From Antennarius striatus (taxonomy: Eukaryota; Chordata; Actinopteri; Lophiiformes; Antennariidae), in the NCBI RefSeq assembly GCF_040054535.1, contig NC_090784.1, positions 17,459,001-17,523,000 on the forward strand: a stretch of 64,000 nt of DNA. Direction: 5' to 3'. This document shows positions 1-14,200 of the stretch, piece by piece. A model generated the notes under the pieces. That model did not search any database. It saw only the letters and a list, made by a program, of their open reading frames with translations, and was not told the DNA's origin. The translations under genes were made by a program, and so were the position numbers. Numbering within the stretch: the first letter of the stretch is position 1; each line of letters begins with the position of its first letter.

Positions 1-3000
1 ATTTATGGATCTATGACTTTATTAAAATTATGGATTGCTTCTATGACAATTTGTTTTTTCATCGAGTTATTAAGAAAACATTCATGTATTTCATGCTGCA
101 TCTTTGCTCTACTTGTTTATTCATTGAGAGTAATCTTAATGCTGCTTCCAGGAATGAGTGTGGTTTTATTTAATTTAATCAATTTTTCTTTCCTTTTTTT
201 TGTGTGTGTTCTCATGAAAAACTGAGAAACCCAGCTTTGTTCAATCTGGAATGGGTTTTATTCTCTTTAATGAAAACAGCTGAGATGACTAAGTTCAGGC
301 CAGGTTGATTAAACTGTTGATATGTTGTCATTCACTGGAACAGCCTTTTGGCTTTCATAGCAGCTGGAATTTTAAGAACACAACTCTGTGGCTTCTTTAG
401 GGGACATTTGTCTGTAATAAAAATAGTGTGTGGGATGGAATAGTGGAGATATAAGAAATACAGATAGTTTTTGTGCTACCAGTATTAGAGCTCTGCTAGA
501 GGTTCATTTATCTGAAATGGGTAGTTGATTATGCCGTATCTCAAAAATGATATTTGGTTTGTTTTTTCAAATTCAGGAAATGTGGATGAGCGTGGTTAAA
601 TACAAGGCTGTTTTTGTGTAGTGTTTTAAAATACTACAAAATACCATTATTTGATGCCGGTAAAGTATTAAATGCTGGATTTTTGTTAGTTATTCAACAA
701 ATTTATTTTATAATGGAAATGCTGGCTTTGATCCCAGCAGTACCTTTGAGTCTGCGTAGTTAATTCCTTTGTTAGGTGAGAAGATAGATGCCAATTTTGT
801 GTCTGAAAGGAAATTTAGAATTGGAAGGAAAGAGGTGGCCTATATCAAAGAAAACAAAAACTACCCCCTGTGGGCAGAACAGTATTTATGGCGCTCAGTC
901 GTTTTTATCTGAACAGTACCTAAATTTGTGTCAGAAATCGTTTCCAGACTTTTTTCTAACCCAGGCTAGCACTGTACCGGTTGTAAGGTCATATTTGCCT
1001 GAAGTGAAAGTGGTATTGATCTCTTAATAGGTATCATACCTCATACCCATATATTTCCTTTCGCCACGCAGAGAGAATGACCATCTTTCTTTTTATTCTT
1101 AAACACCTTATCTCTGCTGATTTGTCTTCTTTATGAGCTGTAGGTTCAAGACAACCTTCATCATGGAAGTCAGATCTTTGCTGTACACAGACGTTAGCAA
1201 TCATGACCATATTTTCTGTTAAAATTAGATCAATGTATTTTTGCTTTTTGACTGCTCTCTCCTTCTCTGGGATTTGTTGTGGCTCCGCTCAAATCCTGGA
1301 CGCTGTATCATCGTCAGCTGTTGACTTTCCTCATTCACATTTTCACTGAGGGGATTTTACAGCACAGTTCTGTGTTACTGTGCAATGCATCAAGCTGCAG
1401 CCAGATGCAGTCATTTCTACTATCAGTACAGCGTGAAGCAATTACTCAACTCTGTTATGCTGTTAGACACATTGGACATTTGTTTGTGTTGTAGATTTTT
1501 TGCTATTTGGAAATATTACAGCTGACAGCATCTGGATTTCGTCATGACTTGTTCAGGCTGTTTGCTTCATTCTTCATTTCATTCCTAGTGTTCCTAATAA
1601 AGACTGGACTGCTTTCTGCAATAAAATAAAATAATCCTTGAAACCATGAAGGTGTCTGTGACGTTTTTTGACAAATTGTAAATATATGAACTTGAAGCAC
1701 GAGTATATGTACTGTAGATAATTAAATAGAATATCAAAAAAGAAAGGTCCTTCAATGGCAAACACTTTTATGAAGAGACATAATAACATTAAGCTCATTT
1801 CAGATGTACATAATGTACATATTGAGAGCAAATGAGTTTGGGAGGGAGGGGGGGTTCAGTATTATAAACCACCAGCTTCTGCAGTGTCACTGTAGGCAAT
1901 ATTAAAGAACATTATCAAATTAGCCTGTTTGATAATGCTTGGAACACAGTGATTTACATGTTCTTGACTTCTCTGATTCCCATCAAGGACAGAGAATAAT
2001 TTGTCTCTTGAAGAAGTGATGTAGTTGAATCTGCTTGTTTTAACGAGGGTGTTTATTACACCACTACCTATTTTCATTTTAAAACGGCTGTATGCTTTAC
2101 GTGACTAAACTGAGTTAAACGAAATGGAAGGAGGAGTCGATTAGTCACTGGAGCATATGGAATTAATTATCACCTCACAGCTTTTAATAAAATTGTTTTT
2201 GCGGTCATGTATAAAGAATCTGAAACACGTTCTTCAGTGGTATGTCTCATTTGAGCGGTGCATGATTGGATGACAGTATAGACGTTGTAGGTCAAGTCAC
2301 TCACACTCTTGTCATTTCGACAGTCCTCTTGTCAGAGCAGATATGGCAGCAGCTCATTTTTCATTGCGTATCGTGACCCGGTGGACACAATTTATGGTGA
2401 GCTGAGACTGCATAATGATAATCACCGCTGAGGATTGCCATAATCATCATTTAAGGAACAGAAGTGGGTGTAAATTGCCTCATTTTACACAATTTGGATT
2501 CAGAGCCTACTTGTATGGTACTCAGAAACATCATTTGCTGACTAGATAAAGTAAGTAGGAAGAGACATTATCTGGAATTGTTTCTGATTTGCAGTCATAG
2601 CAATGAGCTGCTTTATTTCTTCAACTAGAAATTTAACCACAGTGTGGACCTCAGAACTGCAACTGTGATTACAGCAGACAAAAAGCCCCAGATTTACAAA
2701 CTCATCATGAGGCCAGACTGGTTTCACTGAAGCATGACACCATAAATTTCAATGCTGTTAACTAAATGCTGGTGTGTTAAATGTCTTTACATTGGTCACA
2801 CCTATAATGTCCATGTGGTTTGAGTTTGGCCTCTTTTTCTTGGAAAGCTTTCTCATGATGCAATCAGTTTGTTGTGCAGACTATTCCCCCCTACCCCCCC
2901 ATCACGCTTATTTGCCACATTATTGCTCCCTATGTGACCCCTACAAAATGTGGGTGACACCGGGGAGTAAAGAATTGGTTTCATATGAGCTCCAGCAGAA

Positions 3001-5660
3001 CAGTCAGATTCATTAGTCTGGTTATTATGTTTCCGAGACACACAAAGGTGGAAAGGAGTGGGAAGTTGTATTGGGGGGAAAAACTCTCAAGAAGAAGCAG
3101 AACAACAATAGCTATTAATATTAATGTTTTTGTGTCAGACAAAATGTTTAAATAAAAAGTCCCAGTTGGTTTTATAGAAACAACTACATTGTAGTAAGTC
3201 TCATTACACTATATCGTAGTTTTATATCTCAGCTGACAGCTACACCACTGTGGTCACTAGAGGGCTATCAAAGCCTGCATTAGCCTGAGTCCCTGCTGCA
3301 ATAAATAATCACCAACTTCATTGCACACATGCATCTCATTTATGGTGTAGAACTGAGTATATTCAGCAGTATTTTACATGGCATTACAAGCATGATTAGA
3401 TTTATCGCCTTTAGAAAAAAGTGGGTCATAAACTGTGATGAGGGTCTAATTCAGATTACTGAAATAAAGGCAGGCCAAGCCAAATAGCACACCAGGAAAA
3501 TCTGGTACAGTAATGTAAAACCAGTCAGTAAGTAAAATTGTAGAAATGGTATCAACTACATGGAACTGTACTCTTTAGGGAGTAAAAGATCCCCTGTGAC
3601 TCATATATTTTTAACTATAACCATTTCATTATTTTATTGTTGTAGCTTTGTGGGGTGAAGCTACATCTAGCTGGTTCAATAAGAAGTTGGACTCTTCAGA
3701 AAGGCTTTGAGGTGGGAAGATGATTTAAAAAAGATTTTTAGATTAAATGCTCCCTGCTAACAACTCATGGGCTTAACCACTTTAATCTTTAACAAAAAAT
3801 GTTTATGTGATCAAGCGAAGATGAAATCTACATGTTCTGGAGTAGAAAACAATATTTCTCTCTGGAATACGTTGGAGTTGTAATAAGAAGTGACTCAAAA
3901 ACACTTTATGAGTCATTAAATGTTTATTTTTTAAAATTTTTTTATTGTTATATCTTCAAACAAGTCCCCAATTTCTTCAGTTGTTTTAGAGGGTCCCGGA
4001 CGCTTTTCTTCTATCAAATTCCATAAAAGTTTTATGGTCTAAGAAACGTCACCCTATTTTCCTTCAGCATGGGGTGATTAAATAATGATTGCAGTTTTGT
4101 TTTTGTGTGAAATGCTCCTTTATGCACAATGCTTTAGGAATAAATCACACACTTAGCTGACACAGGTTAGCTTGAACACAGTACGTAACATCTCACCAGA
4201 GATCTCTTCACACAATTCCTTAATCCACCATGGAAGTAGTAGAGGGTATGCCAGAAATCTCAATATTTCTATGTCAGCACACAAACATTTCACTCATATA
4301 CAAAGACCACACACACACATACACACAGACTTACACACAAACACACACACTCTGATTTACAGCTCTGGCAGTTGTCCCTTCCTTCTGTGACCTGGCGGGG
4401 CCGGCGTCCTCCTCAACTTCTTCTGATGTTGGTTTGCCTGCAGTCTGGAGTCTGTACTGTTACTGAAGTGTTTTATGTGAGTACAAATTGTAGGATTGTC
4501 GCTATAAAACAGATTTTATTCCTCTATGTGTCAAATTAAACTTTATCATAAGGATGCATTGTTGAAATAACTCCCATTCTTTTTGTTCTTTTCATTTTTC
4601 CTCAACACATCTACACTTCTACACTTGATATTAAATAAATATTCAAGACTACATGAACAAATGTTTAATATAAGATCATACAATAGAAGTTTTTATATCT
4701 TTTTCCAATAATCAAAGCACTGGAGATTAATCTTGAGCCCACAGAGAGCTCTAAACCACCAGTTTAGAAACAGTAAATTAAAGTTTGACACTACATAAAA
4801 GTAACTGAGCTTCTTCTCAGCCAAACTCCAGCCAGTGTAACGATTCTTTGTCATTTATAATTTCTCTTCAGTAAAAGGGTTTGGAGTGCTGCTTTTCTGA
4901 TCAAAACCATTCGGTGCTACAAAAAAATCGGTGAATCTGAAGTTTTTGGTGGCAAAGTGTCAGGATTTTTCCTGGGTGGTTAAAACAAATTTTTCCAGAC
5001 CAGATGTTGCGCCAGATTAATCTTTACTGGGTGGTGTAGGCACATTTTTGTCACTGAAGAACTCGCCCTTGTGCCCGCCACACCCAGAATTTGTAATAAT
5101 GGCTCTGAAAACCGAGCTTGCCTATTCTTAAGGGGATCAAGCTTGGCAAACTCTCCCAGTAATATGTCATCTGAGGCAAGCTCAGAAACAATATTTGCCA
5201 CAAAGAGCTTTCATCACAGTGTGTTGCAGAGCACCTTTCCCATATTCTTCCAGCAGAGGGTCACAATATGGCAGCTGAGGTTGTTTGTTTAGAGTGCTTG
5301 TAACTTGAGTGTGGAAGTGGCCTGCTCTCCGTTAGACATGGAGCTTTCTAAAACACAAAGCGCTGCCAACGCTAACTCAGATGGATTCAATGTTTCATGG
5401 GTGAGTCTGAGCATCAATATATTCCAACAGTTTCATGACTGAGTGTGCACATTTTCACTCATATACATGCATTTCTGTGCTGTTTCTGTGGCTACTGGCG
5501 CATGAATGAGACCCCTTCAAGTCACTGCCTTGTGTGTTTGTGACCCTGTTTAAGAGTTGGAGTCCATGTGTCAATAGATATTTTTAGCACCACCTCTCAC
5601 TGCATTGCAATGACACTCATTTGCACCCCTCTGAGCCACAACCCCCTGCCATCCTCCTAA
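1..5660. other. Gene-poor AT-rich DNA upstream of ddr1
   Basis: No open frame here looks like a conserved protein and no splice-compatible chain of frames was found. Short frames are at background level. A CA-rich stretch lies at about 4303-4350. An open segment on both strands at about 4980-5292 has no recognisable domain. The block may hold distal regulatory DNA, but nothing in it is decisive. Confidence 0.5.
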
Positions 5661-6351
5661 TTCTCCTCTCCCACCCACCCACCCACCCACGATTTCTTCA
5701 GTGCCTTTCAATCCGCCACAACATTCACTCTCACTGGAAAGAGCCGGCAGGAGTCTGAATGTTTTGCATAAGGGTGGGAGTCTGAGTTCCAGGAATGGAG
5801 ACGGGGGGGGGGGGGCAGATCAGACATATCAGGTGTTCAACTATGTCACCAGTAAATTTGTAAAGCTTTGTTTCTCTCCTGAGCTTTGACCAATTTGTAT
5901 ATTAATTAAATGAATAAAAGTATATCTGTAATTATAGGTATTTACATACACACACAGACCCTGGGAACCCTCACATGGTTGTTGGAGGTAGCGATCATCC
6001 AAATGAAACAACTGTTTGAGCTGCAGACCAGCTGCGTGGAAAGACTAAACATGTAATTGGGAAAGGCAGAAGGTTGGCGGAACAGACAAATAAGATGGGA
6101 GCACATCCAATGGTGGCTACCACGAATAATTCCCAAAGCTCTATTGTTAGCAACGCAGAGAGATTGGAGAAGAAAGGGAGGCTATTCATTCAACGGCTGG
6201 CTCAGACAGGTGAGGTGAGGAGGGAGGGGAGGGGTGAGAAAAGGGAAGTCAAATTCTAGAGGGGCTGCAGGGGCAGTTTGAACAGAAGGCGACAGTTGTA
6301 CAGGAGCCTCCCAAATGCCATAGCAGAGGCTGCAGTCCTCTACCCTGTCAG

Positions 6352-6457
<106 letters not shown>

Positions 6458-7597
6458 AAGTGTACAAATGAATACCAGGGGATTTGGGGAGGGGTTGGGG
6501 GGGGGGGTGGCTGATACTCAAAAAAGAGTTTGAATCTTCCTCCCTCCTTCCTTTCTTCTCTCCTTCACTCCTGCTATGGGGGGGGGGGCTTGGTGGGTCT
6601 CCAGGGACTCCTGATTGTGTGTGAGGGGTCATCGGCAATGCCACCCGACAACCACCAACACCCATCGACTCCTCCCCCCACCCCTCAGCCTCCCCGTCAC
6701 CCATGACCCTCTCTGCCCACATTCCCTTGACAACACAGCGTTCATCACGCTCATCACACATCCAGCTGCGTGATCACAAGGACAGGCAGGATGTGATTCC
6801 TTCCATCATCGACAGACTCTGCATGGCATCAGAGTGCTCCATTTATTTGATGCACACTAATTTCCCTGCCTGTAAATGCAACATGGTGTTACCAAGAGAG
6901 AAAAGATGGATCGAAAAAGGGGTTTAATTTCCTCTTATAATACCACTACAGAAAACAAAATTCAAACAAGTCAGTGAGGAGATGTTAAGGCACCAGGATA
7001 GCCCCTTATTTTGAGATTATCAGTGGATTATGGTATGTCTCTTAATAACTAACAACTAGTAAGTGTTATCAAAAATTTTAAAAAATCATCCAAATGTTTC
7101 ATTTATGAATAAATCTGAAAGAGGGTTTTTTTTAATTTCAGTGCCGAATAGCAAATGTTAGTAGTAGTAAGTACAAGCTTAACAAAAATGTGTTGTTTAT
7201 ATCACAGCATCAAAGAGCTGCATTCTTTACTGTGCACATTTAATCTTGATGACAATACCGACAATCTTTACTCAAAAAATAGGAACACCAGCAATCAAAC
7301 AGAGATGACAGAAAATAAAGAGTGCTCTGTGGAAAGTGAGAGGAGCTGACATGACCGTTTTTCTCTCAGATGACCTAAAAACAAAGCTCCAGGCTTGTGA
7401 TGAACACTTGACCCCTCCAGCCAGGAACTTGTCCCCAGGCCAGGCACTGACCCTGTCACCCCAGACACCTCCACCACTCCCAGCTCCTCTCCAGGGGCCA
7501 ATCAAATACAACCTGCCATGCGCCCGTGACACTGATACTGACAGAGCACAGACAAATAGACAGTAAACACACATGGGGGGGGGGTTGTGCATTTCAT

Positions 7598-7600
<3 letters not shown>

Positions 7601-7639
<39 letters not shown>
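7601..7639 (+). repeat. (CA)n microsatellite
   Basis: A 39-bp CA tract just after a G run (7575-7584). Confidence 0.95.
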
Positions 7640-7641
<2 letters not shown>

Positions 7642-7950
7642 ATGTATGTTTAAACCAAACATCTACCTGTAGTCACACATGAGCGAGGAAAACAACAGTT
7701 CTTTTGGGGCGGCAGGTGTGGCGCTGCTCTCTGGGGGACTATAATTTGACCATAACAAATCTGAGACACTTACTAGTTTTGGATATTTCCAGTGACATCG
7801 GTGGTGTTCCAGTAGGTAGTATGCTTGGTATGCGGTTTTTACGTCGGTTCCCAACATACTGCAAGCCTCGCATTCTGCAACTGATCTGTGTTGTCTGAAT
7901 CCTGTAGCCATGGACAGCTGTCAGACTAGGAGAGGGGGTGGACAGGCTGC

Positions 7951-8096
<146 letters not shown>

Positions 8097-10425
8097 CTCA
8101 TGTCTTTACAATGAGCACTTTCATTTCTCATTCAGGTGTTTCTTACTCGGTTGTTGTTCATACTGAACTGATATCAGAGGGGTGATAAATTCAAGCAGCA
8201 CACTGAAAATGACAGGCAGTTGATCATTTTTATCCCTCCAGAATGTAAACTCTAGATGAAACTAGAGCTTTTCTACTGAATCCCATAATTGTTTTAAATC
8301 TAAAGACTTTATTTGAACTTTAAACACATTTATCTGTTAAAACCTCTTTTCTGTTCTTCATGAGAGACCATTGATTTTTTTTTACAGCGCTTCTTTCTTG
8401 TTCTTTTTCTTCTTTCTTTGCTCTTCACAGCAAAGTGTGTTTTTGCTAACCCATAACTGCAATTCAACTTGAACTCTCTCACTAAATGAATTCCTCACAG
8501 GATCAGACCTGCTTTTAATGCTTCACTGCTTTTCACTCAAAGCAAGAATGAGAAGAGAAGGAAGGAGGGCGGGGGGGTTACTAACAACAAACCAAAACTC
8601 AACGGAGGAAGTGTGCATATTTTGTGAAAAAGTCAAAAAATATGCATTTAAAGGAATCGGGTCAAAAAGAATTTCAGACAAAAGTGAAAAGGAGAGAAGA
8701 GACTTTGGGTGGAGAGGAAATAATTCTGAAAAAGGTCATTATTTCTGCCAGGGGATTTGCAGTTGCCCGGACAACGAACAAAGCAGAGCTACTTGGGCAA
8801 TGTGCACAACAGAAAGGACTGTAAAGCAATGTGAAAAGACTCGGGAGAGTGAGAGAGCAAGAACTAAGATTTACTGTGTTCATCTACAGGATCATTCCTG
8901 TCAAAGTTGTGTATAATAGCTCTCAAATATCTGCTGTGATTTTGTCATCACTCTTTTTAAAAAAATTGTTGAGCATAATGGGAAAACAAAGTTAAGGGGA
9001 AACTGACTCCAGAGAAGCAGAAAACATGAATAAATCATGAAAGCATTGCGGCTGAACAGGGAATAAAATTCCGCTCTCACAAGACTTTTTTTTTTATGTA
9101 CAGAATGGAAACGGGGGAAAACTTAACCATTAAACATGAGGAGTGATGAGTGTTTTGGTCTGGTTTGGCTCTAAATTGAAAGGCAGTGAGAGAATGTTAA
9201 TGATATGCAGAGAGAATGAGGCCAGATGAAAGTCCAGCTAAAGTCTTTACAAACAGAGAAACTTGAAGAGCGATGGAGGAATGGCTACGGGGCAGGAATG
9301 GGGAAGTGGAGACGGTGGATTGAGGTGGAGGTGGATTGAATAGAGCAGAAACAATAAAGAATAATCAAGAGCACATATCAATAAAACTTAGTGAGCCTTT
9401 CAAATATTTTGTATTTGTGTCTATATGCATGCAGCTCATGCAGCTTTTACGTGCTAAGTTACAATTGTATATTTCTGTTTTATTTGATCATTTTTCTAAC
9501 ATGTAATTATGAATATATCATTTAAAAACATTATGAAGAAGCATTAGCACACATACTAGTGTTGTAAATATTGAATATTTCACTTAAAGCACTTGAAGCA
9601 TGACATGTACAGATTAGTTGTTGTGTTATACAATCATATTACTGTATTGTAAATATTGTTATTGCCAAACATTAGGAGTACTTCAGTGTTATAAAAAAAC
9701 TGAACAGATTCATGTAAGAGCGAGAAATAACTTTTCTAAACTAATCATTTGTTTAATCTGGAAACCATCTAGTTATTGCAAATGCAGAAGAGTAAAAAGC
9801 ACTGCTTTCCCACAAGAAACGTACAAAATGACAAAACATCTTTCTCTTATTAACAAGACTGCCTCATTGCAAAGAGTTCCTGAGGTGATATGTGTGTGTT
9901 AGACGAACTGAAACACATTTACATGCACATGCATTTCCACACACAGAAGAAGGAGAGAACATTAGGCAGTAGGGAGTTTATCTGTGTTCCTCTCCTGAGG
10001 TGGAGCTCTGAGTGTGTTAAATGACCTTTATTGTCCCTTGCTGCTGATTGAGCACAGTCTAAAGTTTCCCTCCCCTCCGTCAGGCAGGCAAGTACCAACA
10101 CATACTGTAACATTTGCACGACCTTGTTCTAAACTGCCAATGTATGACTGGTTTAATTTTTGATGAAATCGTTAAACATCCACACATGTGGTTCTATTAT
10201 AACATAAATGTCCACCTCACTCTTAACTTGCCTCAGGGTCTCATATTAAAAGCTTTTTTGCTGTCAGATCTATCGTTGAGTTTCATTGCAAACCCTTCAT
10301 TCTGACTCATTATAGCCCAGGGCAGTGATAGCATGGTGTTCCACCACTAGTACTCTGTAATGAAGTTCCCTTTAGAGCTAATTACCAACCCAGAGTGCAT
10401 TGGTCTACATTTACTGATTCAGATA

Positions 10426-10455
10426 CAAAGAGCCTAAGCGCAAAGAGCCTAAGCG
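10426..10455 (+). repeat. 15-bp perfect tandem duplication
   Basis: CAAAGAGCCTAAGCG occurs twice without a gap, about 230 bp upstream of the inferred ddr1 promoter. Confidence 0.95.
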
Positions 10456-10679
10456 CACAGGATAGTTCAGGTTTTACAAGTTAACATGATCAAAGAATAT
10501 ATGTTTAAAAACAGCAGACATCTTCTTACTCTTACATGCAAAGGGTTAATCTGTTGAGAGCGCTATGCTTGCTGTATCGGATGTCATATTCCCCAAATCT
10601 CAGTGTTGCTGTAACAAAGAAACTCCCATTGCCCCCAAAGGCTCCACATTGAAATTTCATTCTACAGTGTCGTTCAGAT

Positions 10680-10800
10680 CACAAACCCCGCCCACAGGAA
10701 GCTCTGATTGGATGATGCGCCTACTTGAATATTCAATCAGACACCTTGCTCGGGGCTGTGATTGGGCAGAGCCGGTGCAGTTATGTAAATGAGCACCTGG
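10680..10800 (+). promoter_or_regulatory. ddr1: Probable ddr1 core promoter
   Basis: Visible elements: a GC-box-like CCCGCCC at 10687-10693, inverted CCAAT boxes (ATTGG) at 10707-10711 and 10761-10765, an octamer-like ATGTAAAT around 10783, and a CACCTG E-box at 10794-10799 of the type bound by Snail/ZEB repressors. No clear TATA box is seen. The block sits just upstream of the inferred first exon. The assignment is inference from motif clustering and position. Confidence 0.5.
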
Positions 10801-11208
10801 TGGCGCCTGCTGCTACCCCGGCTCCTGAGCACCGAGAGAAGTTGGAGCTGCGTAGCCGCCCCGGGGCTGAGATAGAGACGGCCGAATCTGAGCATTTCCA
10901 GGACGGTGTGACACTGTTTTCACAGCTCTTCAAGTGTCGACAAGTTTTTCAACTATTCAACCTCAGCACGTCAAGTACAAGACGGGCTGCGGGTCTGGTA
11001 TCATCCGGCGCGTTCAGCTTATTCAGATAAATCAGTGTCATCTTTATTTTTTATAGAAATCGAACCACTGAGCGCAAGAACTGACTCCAGAACACGGTTT
11101 TGGATTATTTACTGGACGTGTTCAGGACAAGTTTCATACATTTGATACAGACTTCATCTAAAAAGTTTGAAACCACTGTCACAGCGCACTTCTCTCCGCG
11201 TATTTTAG
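10800..11208 (+). other. ddr1: ddr1 non-coding first exon (5' UTR), start approximate
   Basis: A GC-richer block ends in a strong splice donor (TTTTAG|GTAAGTATCC, GT at 11209-11210). The next plausible acceptor in the gene is the T-rich tract ending at 21915, just before the exon with the DDR1 start codon. No DDR1-like peptide is encoded here, so the exon is read as untranslated. The 5' boundary is inferred from the promoter elements and could move by 100 bp or more. Confidence 0.6.
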
Positions 11209-14200
11209 GTAAGTATCCTACTTCTTTAAAAACCCTTCGCGCGTTTCCAAGACTCCATAATAAGCGACTGCAATAATATTGCAACGGATATGTCCAGCTG
11301 TCTGTCTGCCTGTCTGCCTGTCTGTCTGCCTCTCGTCTGTGGCTTGGCGTCTATGTGTCTCGCTGCGTGACGATCCCGGCTCTGGACGCCGGCCACGGGC
11401 TGCTGGGAAGCGCATGTGAGGTGAGACGTTGCGCCCCGGGTCTCCTTGCGCACGTCCGTGTGGATCCCGGCTCTCATCGACCATGCTGCGGAAATAATCC
11501 GATTTATTTAGTCTGAAACCGATTTATATGTGTACTTATTTTAAATGTGGACACTTGGCAGCAGAGAATCGTGATTTGTACCAGCCATCATCTCCAATCG
11601 TTCTTCGCCTGTGACACCCCCTAACTATGATGTGCGTTTTATTATCCACGGACACTTTACTCCCGACTATAAAAGTAACTCTTCATTAGCCTTGCATCAC
11701 AAAAACACACTCAAGCATTACAAGTTTAACAAGACATATTCCTTTTGGAGCTGCAGCAGCTCCAAAGCACGGGTCAGTAAATTATATTGGCCAGGAAGAC
11801 CCCATTACATCCAGGTGTTGGTCATCACCCCCCCCACCATTAACCTTGTGACCTTGCAGCACCACAGGTGACCTCCTGTAAGAGCATCCGCTCTGGTTTC
11901 ATTCACCCGTGGCCCTGGAGGTGGTGCTTCTCTTTCTATAGCATATAAATTCAGAACCTGAGTTCGTTGCTGGGTGGCCCGGCTGTGTTGATACAGAAAA
12001 CATTTGCAGGCTCTGGGGTGGAGCTGCCAGGAGCGCTTTCAGAATGTTCACAATTCCATAGGAAGGGCTACAGTTGTGAGGATGGATTCTCCGCTCTGTG
12101 AGAGCAGAAGAAGTTCAGCTTAGAGACATTTCAAACAGTCTGTGAGGCAGGAGTAGGACAGGAGGAGAGAGTTGAAATGTGGGTGTGATGACGAGTTTCT
12201 GTGGTCAGCTTCTTTGTGCTTCCGTGTGTTGACAATCGGCTTCAGCGGTTGGAGAAGCCAACGTCTGTCCCACCACAGGAAAATGGTACATATGGGCGGA
12301 CAGAACAGGTAGTCCAGACAAGCTGCAGGATTGTTATACTGTTGGGATGAGGAAGTTAGTGTGTCGTTGGGGAGGGGGTGAGTTTGCCAATAGATAAAGA
12401 GGCAATAAAAGGCAATTTTCTCTCTTCCTGGTCTGTCCCTCTTTGTAGCAAAGGCAGGGATATAAAGTGAGGTGGAGCCCTGGGTGTAGGTGCACAGGCT
12501 CTCTCCACAAGCACAGGACTGCTGGATCCCAGTCTAATGGGCATCTGGCAGCTAATTCCCCCACAACATCCCACGAGAGCCATTGGCCCCGCATAGCTGC
12601 ATTTTATCAGCACTGTAGTCCAGCAGAGGAGACACATAATATACTAAATAGTTGGATATATCTGTTACATGAGTATAATTGTTCTTGCTGAGGGAACATA
12701 GGAACAGCTATTTGTGGTGATTGATGTGTTTTTGTCACGGTACAATAAGGAGACAATTATATTAATTGCTCAAAACTTGAAACACAAGCAACTCAACTTA
12801 TTTTATGGCATTTTATTCTGTCATTTGTTATTTAGGATATCTAAGAGGTGAAAATAGTCTTCAAAGACTGTATTGTTAATCTTCAAAAGCCATATTTTAT
12901 GTACAAGGCAGGAAAAATGAATTGAATCTTGTAGTTTGTGCAATGACTGTGTTTGTGTTAATGAAAACACGCAGATGTTTGTCTGTGTGAAAGCTTACAC
13001 AAGCTTACACTTAGGTCTGGCCTTTCTGGTCTGGCTGATCATTAACCTCAGTCTATTGTCCTCTATCTGGGTCATTCTGTTGGTGGCAGCCAGGCTTTGT
13101 GACTTTGTGTTTCTGGTTATTGGGTATTCTGAAAAGACTTTTAGCAGGTGGATACACATTGAAAACACAAAGGCAGATCCGGCACAATCATTTAATTTCA
13201 TGTCTTGCATAGTTACCTGATCTTCACAGCATTGGAGCGCAAACGGTTGTTAACCACATGAAAGAGCACAATGATGACTGGTGTTCTGAGTCCACAGGAG
13301 CTGCCTCTCAGGCGACATTTCTCTTTGGCGATCATGTATAAGGAAACAACTCCATTTCTGTTTTTTGCTAGTAATTGGATCCCAACTGACTGAGCAAGAA
13401 CCTTGAGGCGAGTGAAAGAATTCATTTACGCTTACTTGTCTCCTTTCTGTCCCCCCTCCAATTGAAATGAAATGAAGCTCAGACCCTACTGTCCACCATG
13501 TTTTCTTAAACCAATCTTCCTTCAAGTCTAGACAGCCGGACACTTAAATTGCATTTGTCAGACGTGTGGTCACTTGAAAAACCAGCTTCACCGATGTCGA
13601 AGAAACAAAATCATCAAGTAATGGGCTGTGACGCTTCAAAGCTCCATCTGGGGGGGGATTTGGGGTTAGGAGAGGGTTGGGATTTAGTTGTCAGTGCGGT
13701 GAATCTCCATCTCTAAAGTCCTACCATCTTTCAGATTTGCCCTCCCTTCCACTACAGTGGGCCTTCATCTCTTCATCTAGCCTACTTTGATCCCCTAATT
13801 GATCATTCCGTGGTTGTGTCTCTCTCGGCATCTAACATGGAACACACACATACTTCTTCATCTTATATCTCACCCGTGCCTTTGAAGCAACACTAGATGT
13901 TTCATTTATACACCTCCTCCCTCCACTCATCCATCTCATCCCCAGCCTTCTCTCTCCTATCTTCCCTCATTTATCTGTTTGCTCTTCATGCCAAGGGTGT
14001 CCTGGATAGATAACAATGTTTGCTGCTTGGATGCGAGCAAACTGGGGCCATATTTTAGCTGTTTTCTGTCTTCAAAGAATTTGTCACAATATCTTATCAA
14101 GGTATGTCAGGCTTTGACTTCAGTGAAACTCGACATCATGCAGAATATTTCTGCATATGACCTAAAATCAACTCAATTTTGGAGTTGCTAATGTCCAAAA

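Noticed and set aside
4980-5292. Overlapping open frames on both strands as a possible small gene
   Set aside because: No recognised motif, no promoter or splice signals, and length within chance expectation; kept only as a note on the upstream block.
10725-11030. 101-residue frame over the ddr1 first exon
   Set aside because: No known domain, begins inside promoter-like DNA, and the exon is better explained as a 5' UTR with a strong donor at 11208.
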